Origin: Lumbricus terrestris | Taxonomy: Eukaryota > Annelida > Clitellata > Crassiclitellata > Lumbricidae | Assembly (NCBI GenBank): GCA_949752735.1 | Contig: OX457037.1 | Span: 18,589,039-18,653,038, forward strand | Reading direction: 5' to 3' | DNA length: 64,000 nt | Shown: positions 24,531-35,959 of the stretch, piece by piece | How positions within the stretch are numbered: position 1 is the first letter of the stretch | Layout of the letters: each line of letters opens with the position of its first letter | Translations under genes and position numbers: made by a program | The notes under the pieces: generated by a model | Seen by the model: the letters and a program-made list of their open reading frames with translations, nothing else | Database searches by the model: none | Told to the model about the DNA's origin: nothing

Positions 24531-25735
24531 TGTAGAGTGTAAATGTATGAACAATGCGCTAAACTTTAAAATCTCCAATGTTACTGAATTGGGTTAGATC
24601 TATATAATATTGAGCATTCAGCAATGAATCGAAAATTCGTTTATGCGATCAAAAGAAATTCCAATCTCAATAATTACTTAATTACTTAATTACTTGTTAA
24701 ATTAGCCTACATGCCAGCTTACTGGCCTAATTTGATTGACTTATTTAATGACGTAGCATGGCTGCCCTTTACTTACTGTTTATTTGATAATTCATTATTT
24801 GTTTAGTACGGGTAATTAATTTTGTTTGTTCCAAAATAGATTTATTTATTCGTTTGTTCTTTTTGTCATTCCGAATTTAAAATGAATTAACCGATTCGGG
24901 GGTTTCATGGCGTCATTCTAAATGTTCACCCACAACCTCTCCCAGCCCCCCCTTCCGGTCGAACGCGAACAACTTTCAGTTTCGTATGGAACAGTGCGAT
25001 TCGATTTTTTTTAACACTGCAAATCGTCTCCAATCTCGAGTTTCAATGATTTCGAGGATTACACCGATCTCTCGTACTATTCGAGTTTTTAAGGATCTGT
25101 CCAGGCGGTCGTTATAGAATCGCAGCGTGTAGGCATCCTGTGGAAGAAATCCACATTAATTTTGCCGGAGACATGACGAATGACGATTTCTTGATGGCGA
25201 GGAAATGAGAAAGGATCAGATCGGAACAGATCAATTCCACGGCTGAAGAGAATCGATCGCGTGAACCATTTTGCAGACGTTCGGGCGCGACGTATACACG
25301 ACGCTCGCGTTATATAAGGACTGCGACCTATACGCGGAACGCGTGTTATATAACAACTGCGACCTATACACCGAATGCGCCTTATATAAAACTCGAACCG
25401 AATTAAAAGTCAGATCAACGCCGAGTCAATTCGGAACCGTTCCATAAAATTTGGCCGCCTGTTCTGGTCGGTATATCTGGTTCGGATCGATTCGGCCGCT
25501 CATCGATCAGTTCCCGCAGATAGCGACTGGATAGTGCACAAAAGAAAGAAAGGCGTGGCAAACACGGCGGCGAACAATTCCACTATAGTCTGGCTTAACA
25601 GTGAATTAAATCAATGGCAAACAAACGTCCGACTAAAGCCGACATCGAACAGTTCACAAAGCCTGGTCTTTGAATATTTTTAAAATAATCTTTGAAAACC
25701 CAGTGTATTTTTTCATCTTGGTTTGCCTCTCTGTT
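24531..25735. other. unassigned sequence
   Basis: Two similar phrases (CGTTATATAAGGACTGCGACC and GTTATATAACAACTGCGACC, near 25308 and 25345) suggest a short duplication of about 40 bp. No exon was recognised. Confidence 0.35.
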
Positions 25736-25744
25736 TTCGTCTCA

Positions 25745-26062
25745 CTCTATTTCCTTGCCTGTCTCTTTCTGTCTCTCTCTCTCTCTCTTGGTAGTTCTAT
25801 ATATCTATTATGTCTCTGTCTGCCTGTCCGTCCGTCCTTTCGTCGATCGGTCAGTCCGTCCATCCGTCCATCCATCCATCCATCCATCCATCCATCCATC
25901 CATCCATCCATCCATCCATCCATCCATCCATCCATCCATCCATCCATCCATCCATCCATCCATCCATCCATCCATCCATCCATCCATCCATCCATCCATT
26001 CATTCATTCATTCATCCATCCATCCATACATCCATCCATACATCCATCCATCCATCCATATA
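25745..26062. repeat. CTCT tract then (CATC)n array
   Basis: A CTCT-rich stretch leads into about 200 bp of almost pure CATC. Confidence 0.95.
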
Positions 26063-27125
26063 GCAATCTATCTATAATTTTATATAAATGTATCTATCTA
26101 TTTATCAATCCATCGATTCATCAATTCATCCATCCATTTATCCATCCATCCATTTATCCCTCTCTCTCTCTCTGTCGTTCTCTGTTAGAAAATCTCCATG
26201 ATTTTCTCCATCTGATTTAACTGACTTCTGAATTCCATGACCTCTGGCTCACTCTGAGTCTATCGTACTCTGTGTCTCGCTCACGTTTCGACTTTCCTCT
26301 CTCTAACTGTGGTGTTTATCTTTTCCCGATTTCTAGCTCCCTCTCCGTCTCTGTCTTTTTCTGCGTCTGGCTTTGAATCTGTTCGAGATTTAAATCACAA
26401 CTATTGACATGAAGCAATGACGAAGAAAGGAACTCAATACGCAACGTGGCGTCCATCCAAGTCTTTCACCCATATCTCATCTACCGCAAAGACTGGTGAC
26501 GAATTCGAATGTCAACTCTAGTCGCTCCAAATTAAATCCGAAGATGGAAAAAAGTGACCCAACACAACCCATCAAATAGAGAAATTTGATTCGCATTTTT
26601 ATTTGTGCACAGACTCTCCCGATGTGAATAAAAATGTATTAATTTTGTTGAAAAGACAGCCGGACAGATACGCGCAGACGAGAAAGACGCACAGACGGAT
26701 ACAGGCAGTAGGTCCGCGCGAGAGGGTTTGTTGTTTATCGCGTCCATCCATCTTACTCACCTAAAAACAAGATGTCGGACGGAAGTGAACTCCACCATGG
26801 CGTCCCACGGACCAACGCAGAGCTATTAGATTGCTTCTGCGGTAAGAAAACAGAGATTAAGCATAGCGCTACAGTAGAGTCAAGACCTATCGTCACGTCG
26901 CAGACGAACGCTGCATAAATAACGGGGAAAACAAGCAGAGCCATGATTACACATAACTGAGTCTGCAGTCATTAAGGACGTCGCTTGTTACTGGAGTTTA
27001 TATAGCGCTCCTTTTGATGCAGCTGCACTGCTGCTGATGTGGCGCTGGGAATTATTGATGGTTTCGTGCAAGCGGAATTGCAGAAGTATTGTGATGTTTG
27101 TTTTTTGGAATGGACGGATGTTTAG
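26063..27125. other. unassigned sequence
   Basis: CT-rich remnants to about 26370, then unique sequence. A GTTTATATAGCGCTCC phrase near 26996 looks like a minus-strand SINE tail. Confidence 0.35.
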
Positions 27126-27430
27126 ATGGATGTTTGGCTGTGCTAGTGAGTGGAGGGATGGTTGGATGGATGGATGGTATGGATAGATCGCTGGACGGAT
27201 AAATTGATGGGATGGTGATGGGATGAATTAATGGATGGATGGATGGATGAATGGATAGATGGAGGGATGAACGGGCGGACGAATAGATGGCTGGATGGGA
27301 TGGTGAAGGGATGAATGAATAGATGGATGGATTGATGAATGGATATAGGTGGAGGAACGGATGGATGAATAAATAGATAGATGGATGGATGGATGGATGG
27401 AGGAATGGCTGGGATGGATTGATGATGGGT
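27126..27430. repeat. (GGAT)n degenerate tetranucleotide array
   Basis: GGAT units with many substitutions; complementary in type to the CATC arrays at 6270 and 25850. Confidence 0.9.
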
Positions 27431-27589
27431 GGAACAGAGGAATGGTTTACAAATATTTCGTTAGCGATAAGGCAAGAGACGAAAATACCTATTGATAAAG
27501 TTTGACAGTTATTTATCATGTAATGATTGTGTGAACATACACAGTATTAGGCCTACACACATTGTATAGACAACTTAGCAGCAGATACA

Positions 27590-27680
27590 ACATACACAAG
27601 CGCGCAGACACACAGACACCTACACAGACTCGCACTCTCACACACGCACATACACACACGCAAACACGCGCGCGCACACG
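27590..27680. repeat. CA-rich degenerate microsatellite
   Basis: CACACA and CGCGCA units. Confidence 0.85.
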
Positions 27681-28290
27681 CATGTGCATACACGGAACTA
27701 ATGATCATTGTCAGATGCATTGTCGTAAAGCGGTGTTTTCGACACACCGTATAAAAGTAAGCAGAGGCATACATGCATTATAGCCTATATTATATACTCC
27801 ATGGTTGACAACATACCCGGATAAACGACGCCATTCAGATGACGTCATCAACTGTCGCCATATTTTTCTCCATTTCAAAGCGACAAGTAATAATTTTTTT
27901 ATATCGGTCGTGATAGTTTTTCTTCCTCATTACAAGTCAGATCCGGATCAGACGCTTAGATAGCATTACACTCAACCCCATCCACAATGGACCCTCGTGA
28001 ATTCAGCAACCGCGAAGCGATCATAATAATAAGATCAATATTATTGTATTGCTCATGCATGTGCATTTTGTACACGTCTCGTTAACTTCGTACAGATTCT
28101 AACGAAGTCACTGTACGAATACGGATCGTAATTCTTTTGTTTTAAAAGACAATTATTTATCCTACGTAGCTATTGAGTGAGATAATAAAGTGTTCGAAAT
28201 ATCTGAAGACTATTTAGCATCAGCAGCAGCAGACGCCTGGTCTGTCGTGTGCAGACGCTGGGTGAGAATAAGTGAAACTGCGAGGAATGG
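27681..28290. other. unassigned sequence
   Basis: No gene seen. Confidence 0.3.
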
Positions 28291-28352
28291 TTTGGAAAGA
28301 CCGCGTGCAGCTGTGTCGACGATAAATTGAAAACTCAGAAGAAATGGCGGGT
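28291..28352 (+). repeat. 62-bp dispersed repeat, copy 1
   Basis: From TTTGGAAAGACCGCGTGCAG to AGAAGAAATGGCGGGT it matches 29427-29488 with a single mismatch (CCGCG versus CTGCG). Confidence 0.9.
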
Positions 28353-29426
28353 GTCTGGATAATAACTGTGCCGACCATCGATCTATAAATTGCGACCGAC
28401 CGACAATAAATCTACACTACAATACGCAGCCACGGCGGTCGGCCATCTTCCGCCAATATCTATCGTTCACATAGAGTCTAATATACACATAATAATTATA
28501 TAGTCTTTAGCAAATATATATAAATATATGGGGTCCAGCCTTTGGTAGGTAATAACCTATAGGCCTTAAATATCAATATGGATACCGGCCAGAGTATGCA
28601 GAGAGTTGCTATATAGAGGATGAGCTGAAACGGGCTTAAGAGTTTGAGAAGTGGAAAGGGGATTGTTTGGTGTAATGATTAATGCAAATAAAATATGGAT
28701 AAATCATAAGTGAATCTATTGGAACTGTCACAAACATGGGCACACTAATGATTCACTTTGTCGGCCAGTTTCCTGGCAGTTTTTTGTCAACAAAACTAGC
28801 CATGAAGTCAACTTAGTAGAAGGATCTGATTATTGTTATTCAGGACGCAGCGCCTCTTCGAGTTAGACTACACAGAGGCGCTCCCGGTCCAACCACGGTT
28901 AAATTGGATGGTTTTTTAGGTTCGTCATGGAAGAGAGCAAAGTCAATGATGCCACATTAGTTGTGTTAGAACATTGATCAACTATACGGGCAGATATCCT
29001 AACCTGATTGAAAAATGGAATGTTGTGCGGGTAGAAGAAGCACGCCATGTGTCAATGAAAATTGGTGTGCCATGACCTGACACGCATGGGGCAGGGCACC
29101 CAACAGAAAAGGTTGCTGAAAATTGCTTCATGGTGCACGAGTTCTGCGACATAATTGACTTCGTTATCGATATCCGTTCAAGTCGTTTTTCTGCTTTCGC
29201 GGACATCTTTGCTGAGTTTTCAATAAGCAGTTATAGGAAGAAGTAGCCTAGTTGTGTTAAAAAGCAACTCAGTTGCAGGTACGATACACAAATGATATTT
29301 CTGGTGGCATTGGGAGTAATTGTAATTTGTAATTGTAATTGTAATCGTACATTTATATAGCGCCCCTTCAAGAGAAAAGAGTAAAGTGCTTCTGCCTTCT
29401 TATGAAACCAGTGCCGGATTAACTTC
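28353..29426. other. unassigned sequence with SINE-tail traces
   Basis: Minus-strand SINE-tail traces occur at 28848-28890 (AGCGCCTCTTCGAG...CAGAGGCGCTC) and 29350-29375 (TTTATATAGCGCCCCTTCAA). No exon was recognised. Confidence 0.4.
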
Positions 29427-29488
29427 TTTGGAAAGACTGCGTGCAGCTGTGTCGACGATAAATTGAAAACTCAGAAGAAATGGCGGGT
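29427..29488 (+). repeat. 62-bp dispersed repeat, copy 2
   Basis: Twin of 28291-28352; flanks differ, so the copied segment is sharply bounded. Confidence 0.9.
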
Positions 29489-30435
29489 AACGCGAGTAGA
29501 ATTTTTATGGTGATTTCAGGGACGACACTATTGAGGAACCTTTCTGGTCAAAAATATTGACTTGAGATTGGGGATTGTCCTCTCAACTGTCATCGTCATT
29601 TCTTTGCGCGTTTTGTCTTCATTGCAAGCAGCGGGATTTTGGTTCTCTGACTAGAGGTGTTTCAGACTCAGCATTCTAACACGGATCAACTCATGCCCAA
29701 AATGATGCAAGGACGATTGAATGGATGAATGATTTTTAACGTTAATAAGGTGAAGTTGACGTTGCAGCATTTCTCCGATGTGATCGATAAATTTGGACAA
29801 AGGAAGGCACCGAATATCTTTTCTGAATGTGAAAAAGTGTTGATCACTTCTAACCCGCATGATATTCCGGCATTCGGAATATTGTAGCTCTACAAATCGT
29901 ACGTGTTCTTTTGTTCTGCTCTGTATAGGCCTACATGTACCTATTGCAAGCTAATTTTGTATAACATCTAATGGTCAGATAATTATCATGCAGGAGCATA
30001 CAGGTAATAAGCTCACACCTACTGCAAACCATTATTGCATCATTTTCATATAGACCGCAAGGTACTACGGCGATATAAAGTATACATGTGTATTTTATTT
30101 TTTATACAGTTCTCATATCATTATAATTATGAAGTTGGTCAATTAGTCGCTTGAAATTAATGGGACCTACAATCCGACATTTGCGAAGCTGGCCATAACC
30201 TATAACCAGCTCTGTATGAACATCAATATGTTTGCATGTTATTATTAATGTGCTTCCCTGAATGTTATATATATATATAATTATATATGCATTAGATCTA
30301 TCATATTGTCACGGGACCGTAAAGCGGTAGACTGTGTGTAGGCCTATATATATCATATATCTAGAGTGCAATGGTGCTAACTCCATTGCTAAATGCATTG
30401 GAGTTAGAACCATTATACTCTAAGCAGACGATATA
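29489..30435. other. unassigned AT-rich sequence
   Basis: Short TA runs near 30265. At 30366-30425 an imperfect inverted pair, TGGTGCTAACTCCATTGC and GCATTGGAGTTAGAACCA, could form a hairpin. Confidence 0.35.
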
Positions 30436-31654
30436 CCGGGTGGCCCATAAAAAACGTTCCCAAACTTTGATAACCTGGCAAAGATCTAATTTCAGAGCCA
30501 TCAAATATTAATTTATATCAAAATGTTAAACAATCATTTCTGTACACACGTGACACATTTCAAGAGAGTACCTTTATTATGTCACATCCTGCGGCAGGAT
30601 TATGACGTCATACCTGCTTAAGAATTTTGCACAAACCTACGTTAAAAACGTTCCCAAACTTTGTTAACCTGGCAAACAATTTTAAAGATAAACTAAGTCA
30701 TAGTACATCAAACTAATCATAATTCATATTTGTACAACACAGCCAAAGTTTAGCCCAAAATACTCAACCGTTTGAGAGAAATTGTTGTTAGAACGGTATG
30801 ACCCATGGTCAAAATTTTGCACAGTTGTTTTATGATGATGCTTTACGCGAGCAAATATTTAATTGATCCTCCACATTCTCGTGTAGGCCTAACGAATCTT
30901 AAACGCTGTTTCCACTGTCCTATTGACTTCTGTATTTGTGTGTCGTCTAATAGAGACCATAATATTTTTACTTCAATGACCTGCTTAAATTCGTCAGTAT
31001 TTAGTAACGGGTTTCTGCGACCAGCATACACAAGCTCCTTTAGGGCGTTTAATAGTATAGGCCTACATGTAGATAGTAGTCCAGAGGATGTAGATCGGGG
31101 GAGATTGGTGGCCAGGCATCACTGTGGATAAAATCAGAGGTGATTGCTTGAAGAAATTTCTGAGCCAATCTGCAACGATGTGAAGGAGCACTGTCTTGTT
31201 GAAAGGTGCAATTGTCGTCAGGATTGAGTCTAGGCCTGCGACATTCGGGAATGAGCTTATCGCGTAACAAGCCGACGTGATGCTCTCCATTGAGTTTTGT
31301 TTTCTCAGTATCAATGAAGATGATGTCTGTTTTACCGTGCATCGAAACTCCAGCAGATACCATTAAATTTTTGAGAGAAACGACTATAGTCTCATGATAA
31401 AGTCTTACTGGCGCAATTGAAGACTTTCGTTCACGGCGAAATAAATGACGTACGTTTGTGCAAAATTCTTAAGCAGGTATGACGTCATTATCCTGCCGCA
31501 GGATGTGACATAATAAAGGTACTCTCTTGAAATGTGACACTTGTGTACAGAAATGATTGTTTAACATTTTGGTATAAATTAATATTTGATAGCTCTGAAA
31601 TTAGATCTTTGCCAGGTTATCAAAGTTTGGGAACGTTTTTTATGGGCCACCCGG
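30436..31654 (-). mobile_element. Tc1/mariner-type transposon with about 207-bp inverted repeats
   Basis: The element begins CCGGGTGGCCCATAAAAAAC and ends with its exact complement, flanked by TA on both sides. The inverted repeats extend from 30436 to about 30642 and from about 31448 to 31654 with few mismatches. A transposase relic lies between them on the minus strand. The left side also carries an internal second copy of the terminal phrase AACGTTCCCAAACTTTG at about 30648-30664. Confidence 0.92.
30843..31363 (-). pseudogene. mariner-type transposase, C-terminal part, frameshifted
   Basis: The upstream frame (31363 down to 31049) contains VSAGVSMHGKTDIIFI, FQQDSAPSHR with the second catalytic Asp, and SPDLHPLDYYL with the third acidic position of the DDE/D triad. 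The reading then shifts to a second frame (31031 down to 30843) containing QIQKSIGQWKQRLRF and a stop. The N-terminal DNA-binding domain and first catalytic Asp are absent: only about 170 residues remain of a usual 340 or so. It cannot make active transposase. Confidence 0.85.
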
Positions 31655-31869
31655 TATATATATATTATATATAATATATATTATAGGCCTATTCATGTAT
31701 ATGCGGAAAACAACTAATTCGTGTTAACAATGGTAGCAATAATATACAGCTTTAAGCATTGCGCAATTTTGCTGCGCGGTGATAGATTTAAGTGTGGCAA
31801 TTTCTTTCGGTTGTTTTATTGGTCTGTATAGATCTATATCGAGTACATAGAAATTGTACGCGTGTATAT

Positions 31870-31883
31870 AATAATATACATAT

Positions 31884-31937
<54 letters not shown>
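31870..31937. repeat. (TA)n dinucleotide run
   Basis: Nearly pure TA for about 65 bp. Confidence 0.95.
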
Positions 31938-31940
<3 letters not shown>

Positions 31941-32577
31941 CTATAATATTGTGCCAGGCCTAATGACAGAGTAGCAGTGCTGTGTCCTGCACTGTCTGTA
32001 TCGACCTTGTTATTTTGCCGTTAATGCGTTGGGCTTTGTGTGTCGTCTGTGCAGCGGTCTAAATGGTAAGCGCTGCAGATAGGAGTAACCCCCATTAATT
32101 TTACAGACTTTGGTCTTGTTTGACCTCTGTCTGATTCGTAATTATGTTTTGATCATTACAGACGAATTGAACTTCTAGATTATGGTGATCGCGACGAGAA
32201 GGAAGTAGACGAAATAAATCCATGATTGCATTTACAATCACCACTAGCATTACAGTTACAGTTTCGAAATTCCAATCACAATTGCAATCACGATTACAAT
32301 CACGATTTTGCAGTCTAATATTGCTAATTTGCTCTTCTAGCATTATTAATTTGCATTATTCGAATATTGCAATCAGAGCCTATACTTTCGGCGCAATTTA
32401 AGGGTGCTTTTACAAGGGAGTAACCTTATAACATGTTATGATATTGCGGTGTATCGTGCGCAGACATATTCTTCAAACGGTAATATTGAGTCCATCTCGT
32501 GAGATAGATCTATAGCAAATAGATGTTTCGTAAGGTGTCCTGGTGAATAAAAACTCAAATACCTGCAGTCCAATCAA
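31938..32577. other. unassigned sequence
   Basis: CAATCACGATTACAATCACG-type short repeats at 32232-32312; otherwise unique. Confidence 0.35.
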
Positions 32578-32940
32578 TGGGGGACGGGGCGGTAGAGTAA
32601 TGGATAACACGCCAGGGCATTTTTAAACGTGCAGTTGTACACAAAATGAGCAGTTCTAAATGGATGTGTGCAGTTGTATAAGCAGTTTAAGCACTTATGT
32701 AAAGCTAAAACTAGTAAAAAGGTCGCTGTCCTCTGATTGGAAGTAATTTACCATGGCGGATGGGAAAGGAAAGAAGGGGTTGTGCAGTTCTAAAATTTCC
32801 TTAAAAACAGCACTGTAACACGCTGGCGTAGAGAGCGAGAGGTAGATATTTCAAGCTCCCGTTGGGTGGACATGCTTTGTAGGCTCTTAGCGCCGTGTAA
32901 TTGCAAAGCTGTCTGTTCACTTAGTAGTTAAGCTGAATAA
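32578..32940 (+). mobile_element. tRNA-derived SINE interrupted by a MITE
   Basis: The 5' part (32578-32612) has the A-box-like GGTAGAGTAATGGATAACAC. The rest resumes at 32816 with TAACACGCTGGCG and a decayed B box (GGTAGATATTTCAAGCTCCC), then TTGTAGGCTC...GCCGTGTAATTGCAAAGC. It aligns with the minus-strand SINE at 17345-17597. The break is the MITE at 32613-32815. Confidence 0.85.
32613..32815. mobile_element. CAGGGC-type hAT-like MITE inside a SINE, TSD TAACACGC
   Basis: The 203-bp insert starts CAGGGCATTTTTAA and ends TTAAAAACAGCACTG. It has perfect 8-bp flanks TAACACGC (32605-32612 and 32816-32823). The interior GTGCAGTTGTACACAAAATG near the left end and the TTGTGCAGTTCTAAAATT near the right end recur, inverted, in the copy at 49471-49675. 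Confidence 0.92.
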
Positions 32941-32974
32941 CTTATAGGCTACGAGTCGAAAGTTTATTGTTTCG

Positions 32975-33158
32975 TTTTTTTAAAGTGTGCAGTTCTACAC
33001 AAAATGTGCAGCTCTACATAGATTTGTACATTTGTAGAAGCACTTTTGTTAGATAAAAATAGTAAGAAGGTCATTGCTATCCGATTGGGAGCAATTTACC
33101 ATGGATGATGGGATGGGAAAGAAGGGATTGTGCAGTTCTAAAAATTCCTTAAAGGAAG
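32975..33158. mobile_element. truncated copy of the CAGGGC-type MITE
   Basis: Shares GTGCAGTTCTACACAAAATG, GATAAAAATAGTAAGAAGGT and CAATTTACCATGGATGATGG with the copies at 32613 and 49471. It lacks clean CAGGGC ends and a recognisable TSD. It ends TTCCTTAAAGGAAGC. Confidence 0.8.
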
Positions 33159-33830
33159 CCATGTTTCGTGGTAAAAATTGTCCAGTCCTTGAATTTCTTT
33201 TTTGGACAAACACAATCAGTATTTATTTCCAAATATCAATATTGTCGCCGATTTGTTGTATATCAGCCCTCTTGCCAACTTTAACAAGCAATTAACGAAG
33301 ACGTTTTTGTGTTCCAATTCACGATACATAAACTCCAATGGCAATTACAATTAGACTTTTTATTGCTCTGCTTATTGGTCTGCATTAAGTCGAGTTATTC
33401 GGTGGATTTTATTGCAACAGCAAGACGATAAAAGCACGTATAGAGAAAGATATCGGCACCTAATGGAGCGCTAAATAAATGTTCTCAATGGATGATTTAC
33501 AAAGGCGTTATATAAACATCCTGGCACAATTACAATTACAGATTATTCAATTGTCGTGTGGGCAGTGTGCGCTTTACGAAATACAAGATGCTCGATTGTT
33601 CCAAGCGCACTGCAGATAGGTCTAAGACTTGGTTTTAGATGTATCTTAAGTGTGAGAGGAGCTAGTGATGTCGACATTATATATGGAGGTAAAATGTGCA
33701 GGGAAGACATGTTTGTAGTGAGAGATAGTCTAGTCCGTTAGAAGACTACATGAGATAGCAGTGATATTTATAGCAGTAATTTAAGGAGAAATGAGTCCTT
33801 AGTGGCTGCCGATACATATAAATTCACGTG
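33159..33830. other. unassigned sequence
   Basis: Contains GAGCGCTAAATAAATG near 33465, another retroposon-tail-like phrase. No exon found. Confidence 0.3.
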
Positions 33831-33857
33831 GGAGCGTCATATATTATATGACGCTCC
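33831..33857. repeat. 27-bp perfect palindrome
   Basis: GGAGCGTCATATA, one central T, then TATATGACGCTCC. It could be a short cruciform or a binding site; it lies about 440 bp upstream of the first lectin-gene ATG. Confidence 0.9.
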
Positions 33858-33892
33858 ATCAGCCATAATAATGTATAAGCTGCCGCAAACGA

Positions 33893-34062
33893 CTCATTTA
33901 CACTTTGTAAGGTTTTACTTTTATACCAAACAGTCATTTACACTATGTACACATTGTACAGTTTTGCACTAAAGACTTATTTACAGTATGTTAAGTTTTA
34001 CACTAAAGACTTTTTTACAGTATATGTAAATTTTTACACTAAAGAGTCATCTGTACTATTAT
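33893..34062. repeat. degenerate tandem repeat, about 45 bp, four copies
   Basis: The phrase TTTACACTAAAGAC/AGTC-TTATTTACAGTATGT recurs at roughly 33893, 33940, 33970 and 34015 with indels. It lies just upstream of the first exon. Confidence 0.65.
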
Positions 34063-34165
34063 ACACATTATTATGTAGGCCTATAATACATTCGCGTCCT
34101 CTCCCAAGAATATCATGCAAATAGTTAAGCTGTTGTCTCAGTTTATTTTCATTTGTTGTTGATAG

Positions 34166-34296
34166 AACTGGGCATCGGAGGTTCCTATCATCTTCAACCT
34201 GATTAAATCCTCATCATAAGTATCAGCATCAGTTCCATCACCAACCGCGGCAGCAGCAGCCGGGAGGAGGAGGAAGGAAGGACCGACCAGCCGACG
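34166..34296 (+). other. probable 5' untranslated part of the first lectin-gene exon
   Basis: A good acceptor, TTTCATTTGTTGTTGATAG, ends at 34165. The frame of the downstream ATG is closed by TAA at 34204-34206, so this stretch cannot extend that reading frame unless a different acceptor is used. An unspliced leader from a nearby promoter would also fit. Confidence 0.4.
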
Positions 34297-35245
34297 ATGC
34301 TAAGAGGCTGCGGCGGTATCTCGTCATCCGGGTCCGTCGGCGACCACCCCCCACCGCCTCCACCAGTCTGGCGACCTTCCCCAAGGTCAGACCCAGCGGG
34401 GTTCAAGGCGGCATACTGGACGCAGGAATCCGGACCGACGACGACGTGGAGCCACGAGTCCCTCGACCTGCTCCAGACGATACAGGCTGATCCACCGCAA
34501 CCACCGCCACCACCTCCACCGACGACGACGGCAGCCTCTTCCATCGGAATGCTCCAGCAGGGAAAGAGTGAGGTCGTCTACGCCGTCAAGGACCCTTGCG
34601 CGTCCGGTCTGACGACGCGGCGCATGCGCCTCGTACTACTTCCGGAGGACGACGAACCGGAAGCGGAACAGGAGGACGAGATCGAGACGAGATTCTGCGA
34701 GAGGGATCACTTCAACAGTGACGTCATATCCGGATGGATTCACAGACACTGCGGCGATAGACAGACGCTCCAGGAAATCAGTGAACCAGGACGAATCTCG
34801 GTTCGTACCGACCTACCGACCACAAACCACTCGAATCTCTGTCCGTCGTTGTCATCGTCACGGTCAGGCTGTTCGCACAGCAAGCACAATCGTAAAACCG
34901 CACAACTCTCGCCCAACCGACGATCGTTAGGAACCACCGGTAGTGGCTGCCTCGCTTGGTGCTGTCTTCGACGGAACCACTGCAGTGCGAAGACGGACCC
35001 TGGTAAGCTGGCGTTGTGTTCGTCGTCGTCATCTGCTGGACCAGGGGGCACGGGGAGCCCGTTCCGCTCCGGTGACTTCTTCAGGGATGGGGAACGTATC
35101 AGCGGGATGCGTCGGAGGCGACCCGACGAAGCGAGACGGATGCTGAGAGGACCAGTCCTGGTGCTCTTCGTCTTCATCGGGATCGCTCTGGCTGCTGTGG
35201 GAGTGGCCGTTGGATTCATTCTCATCAACACGAATCTACTCAACA
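34297..35245 (+). CDS. exon: disordered cytoplasmic region plus transmembrane helix of a candidate type II lectin
   Basis: The frame opens at ATG 34297, the first Met after an in-frame stop at 34204, and stays open for 316 codons plus one base to the donor CAACA|GTAAGA at 35246. Residues 18-23 and 66-75 are proline runs, and 117-130 are acidic. Arg-rich residues (MRRRRPDEARR) lie just before a single hydrophobic helix at about 286-309 (LVLFVFIGIALAAVGVAVGF). Positive charge before the helix predicts an N-in, C-out type II topology. The stretch is far richer in G+C than its surroundings. I do not recognise the cytoplasmic region. Its link to the downstream exons rests on matching phase 1 only. 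Confidence 0.62.
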
Positions 35246-35682
35246 GTAAGACAATCTTTATTATTATTATCGATGCCATCTAAACAGACTGATTAGCTGA
35301 GAAGTAAGTAAGTTACTGCAATCACTCGCTTGGTCGGTGTTCACTATAATACGGTGGATACTGGTTAAGCATTGCCTTTCACATTAGGGCTATAGTGACC
35401 AGAAAGGATTATGTTTGGCATATATTAATTTGTTGCTCCTATGCATATAATAGTGTCTGGTATAGAAATTTTGTTTCTGACATGCTGCTTAACTTTGCCG
35501 CCAAGGCCCTGAAGTTATTCGAGAATACCGTACTATTGAGCATTGCATTAACACTGCTGAAATTTGACTATTTTCTTATCTGAAGTAGCAAGTAGGCTTA
35601 AAATAGGAATATTGTGAGCCGCATTTTATGGCAAAGCATGTGGATTTGCTTGGCAATTCCGACATCCATGAGCCATAAGCAA
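35246..35682. other. intron-like sequence
   Basis: Follows the donor at 35246; no repeat or exon recognised. Confidence 0.35.
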
Positions 35683-35850
35683 GGGGCCGTCCATAAATGA
35701 CGTCACGCAATTTAGGGCGATCTCCTTTGACCCCTCGTCACGCGTTAAAACGAAAGTCATATGATATCTAGCAATGGACCGTCACAAATCGTCATAGATG
35801 TGTGACCACTGACCCCTCCAGTTACATGACGTAATTTATGGACGGTCCCC
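35683..35850. mobile_element. palindromic MITE, GGGGCCGTCCATAAA ends
   Basis: The 168-bp element starts GGGGCCGTCCATAAATGACG and ends CGTAATTTATGGACGGTCCCC, giving inverted repeats of about 20 bp with a few mismatches. AA lies on both sides as a possible 2-bp TSD. It has no coding capacity. The superfamily is uncertain; GGGRCCGTCCATAAATTACG ends recur in many animal genomes, from memory. Confidence 0.75.
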
Positions 35851-35959
35851 AATGCACTATTCTACACTTGTAACTTAAGAAATGGAATGGATTTTTAAAA
35901 TTGAGAGAAACTTGTTGTCCTTAATTACGCTTCACAAAATGTTCACATGCTGACAATGC

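Noticed and set aside
34740..35279. 179-codon minus-strand frame opposite the transmembrane exon
   Set aside because: Shadow of the GC-rich + strand frame, which has a donor, a transmembrane helix and sensible composition.
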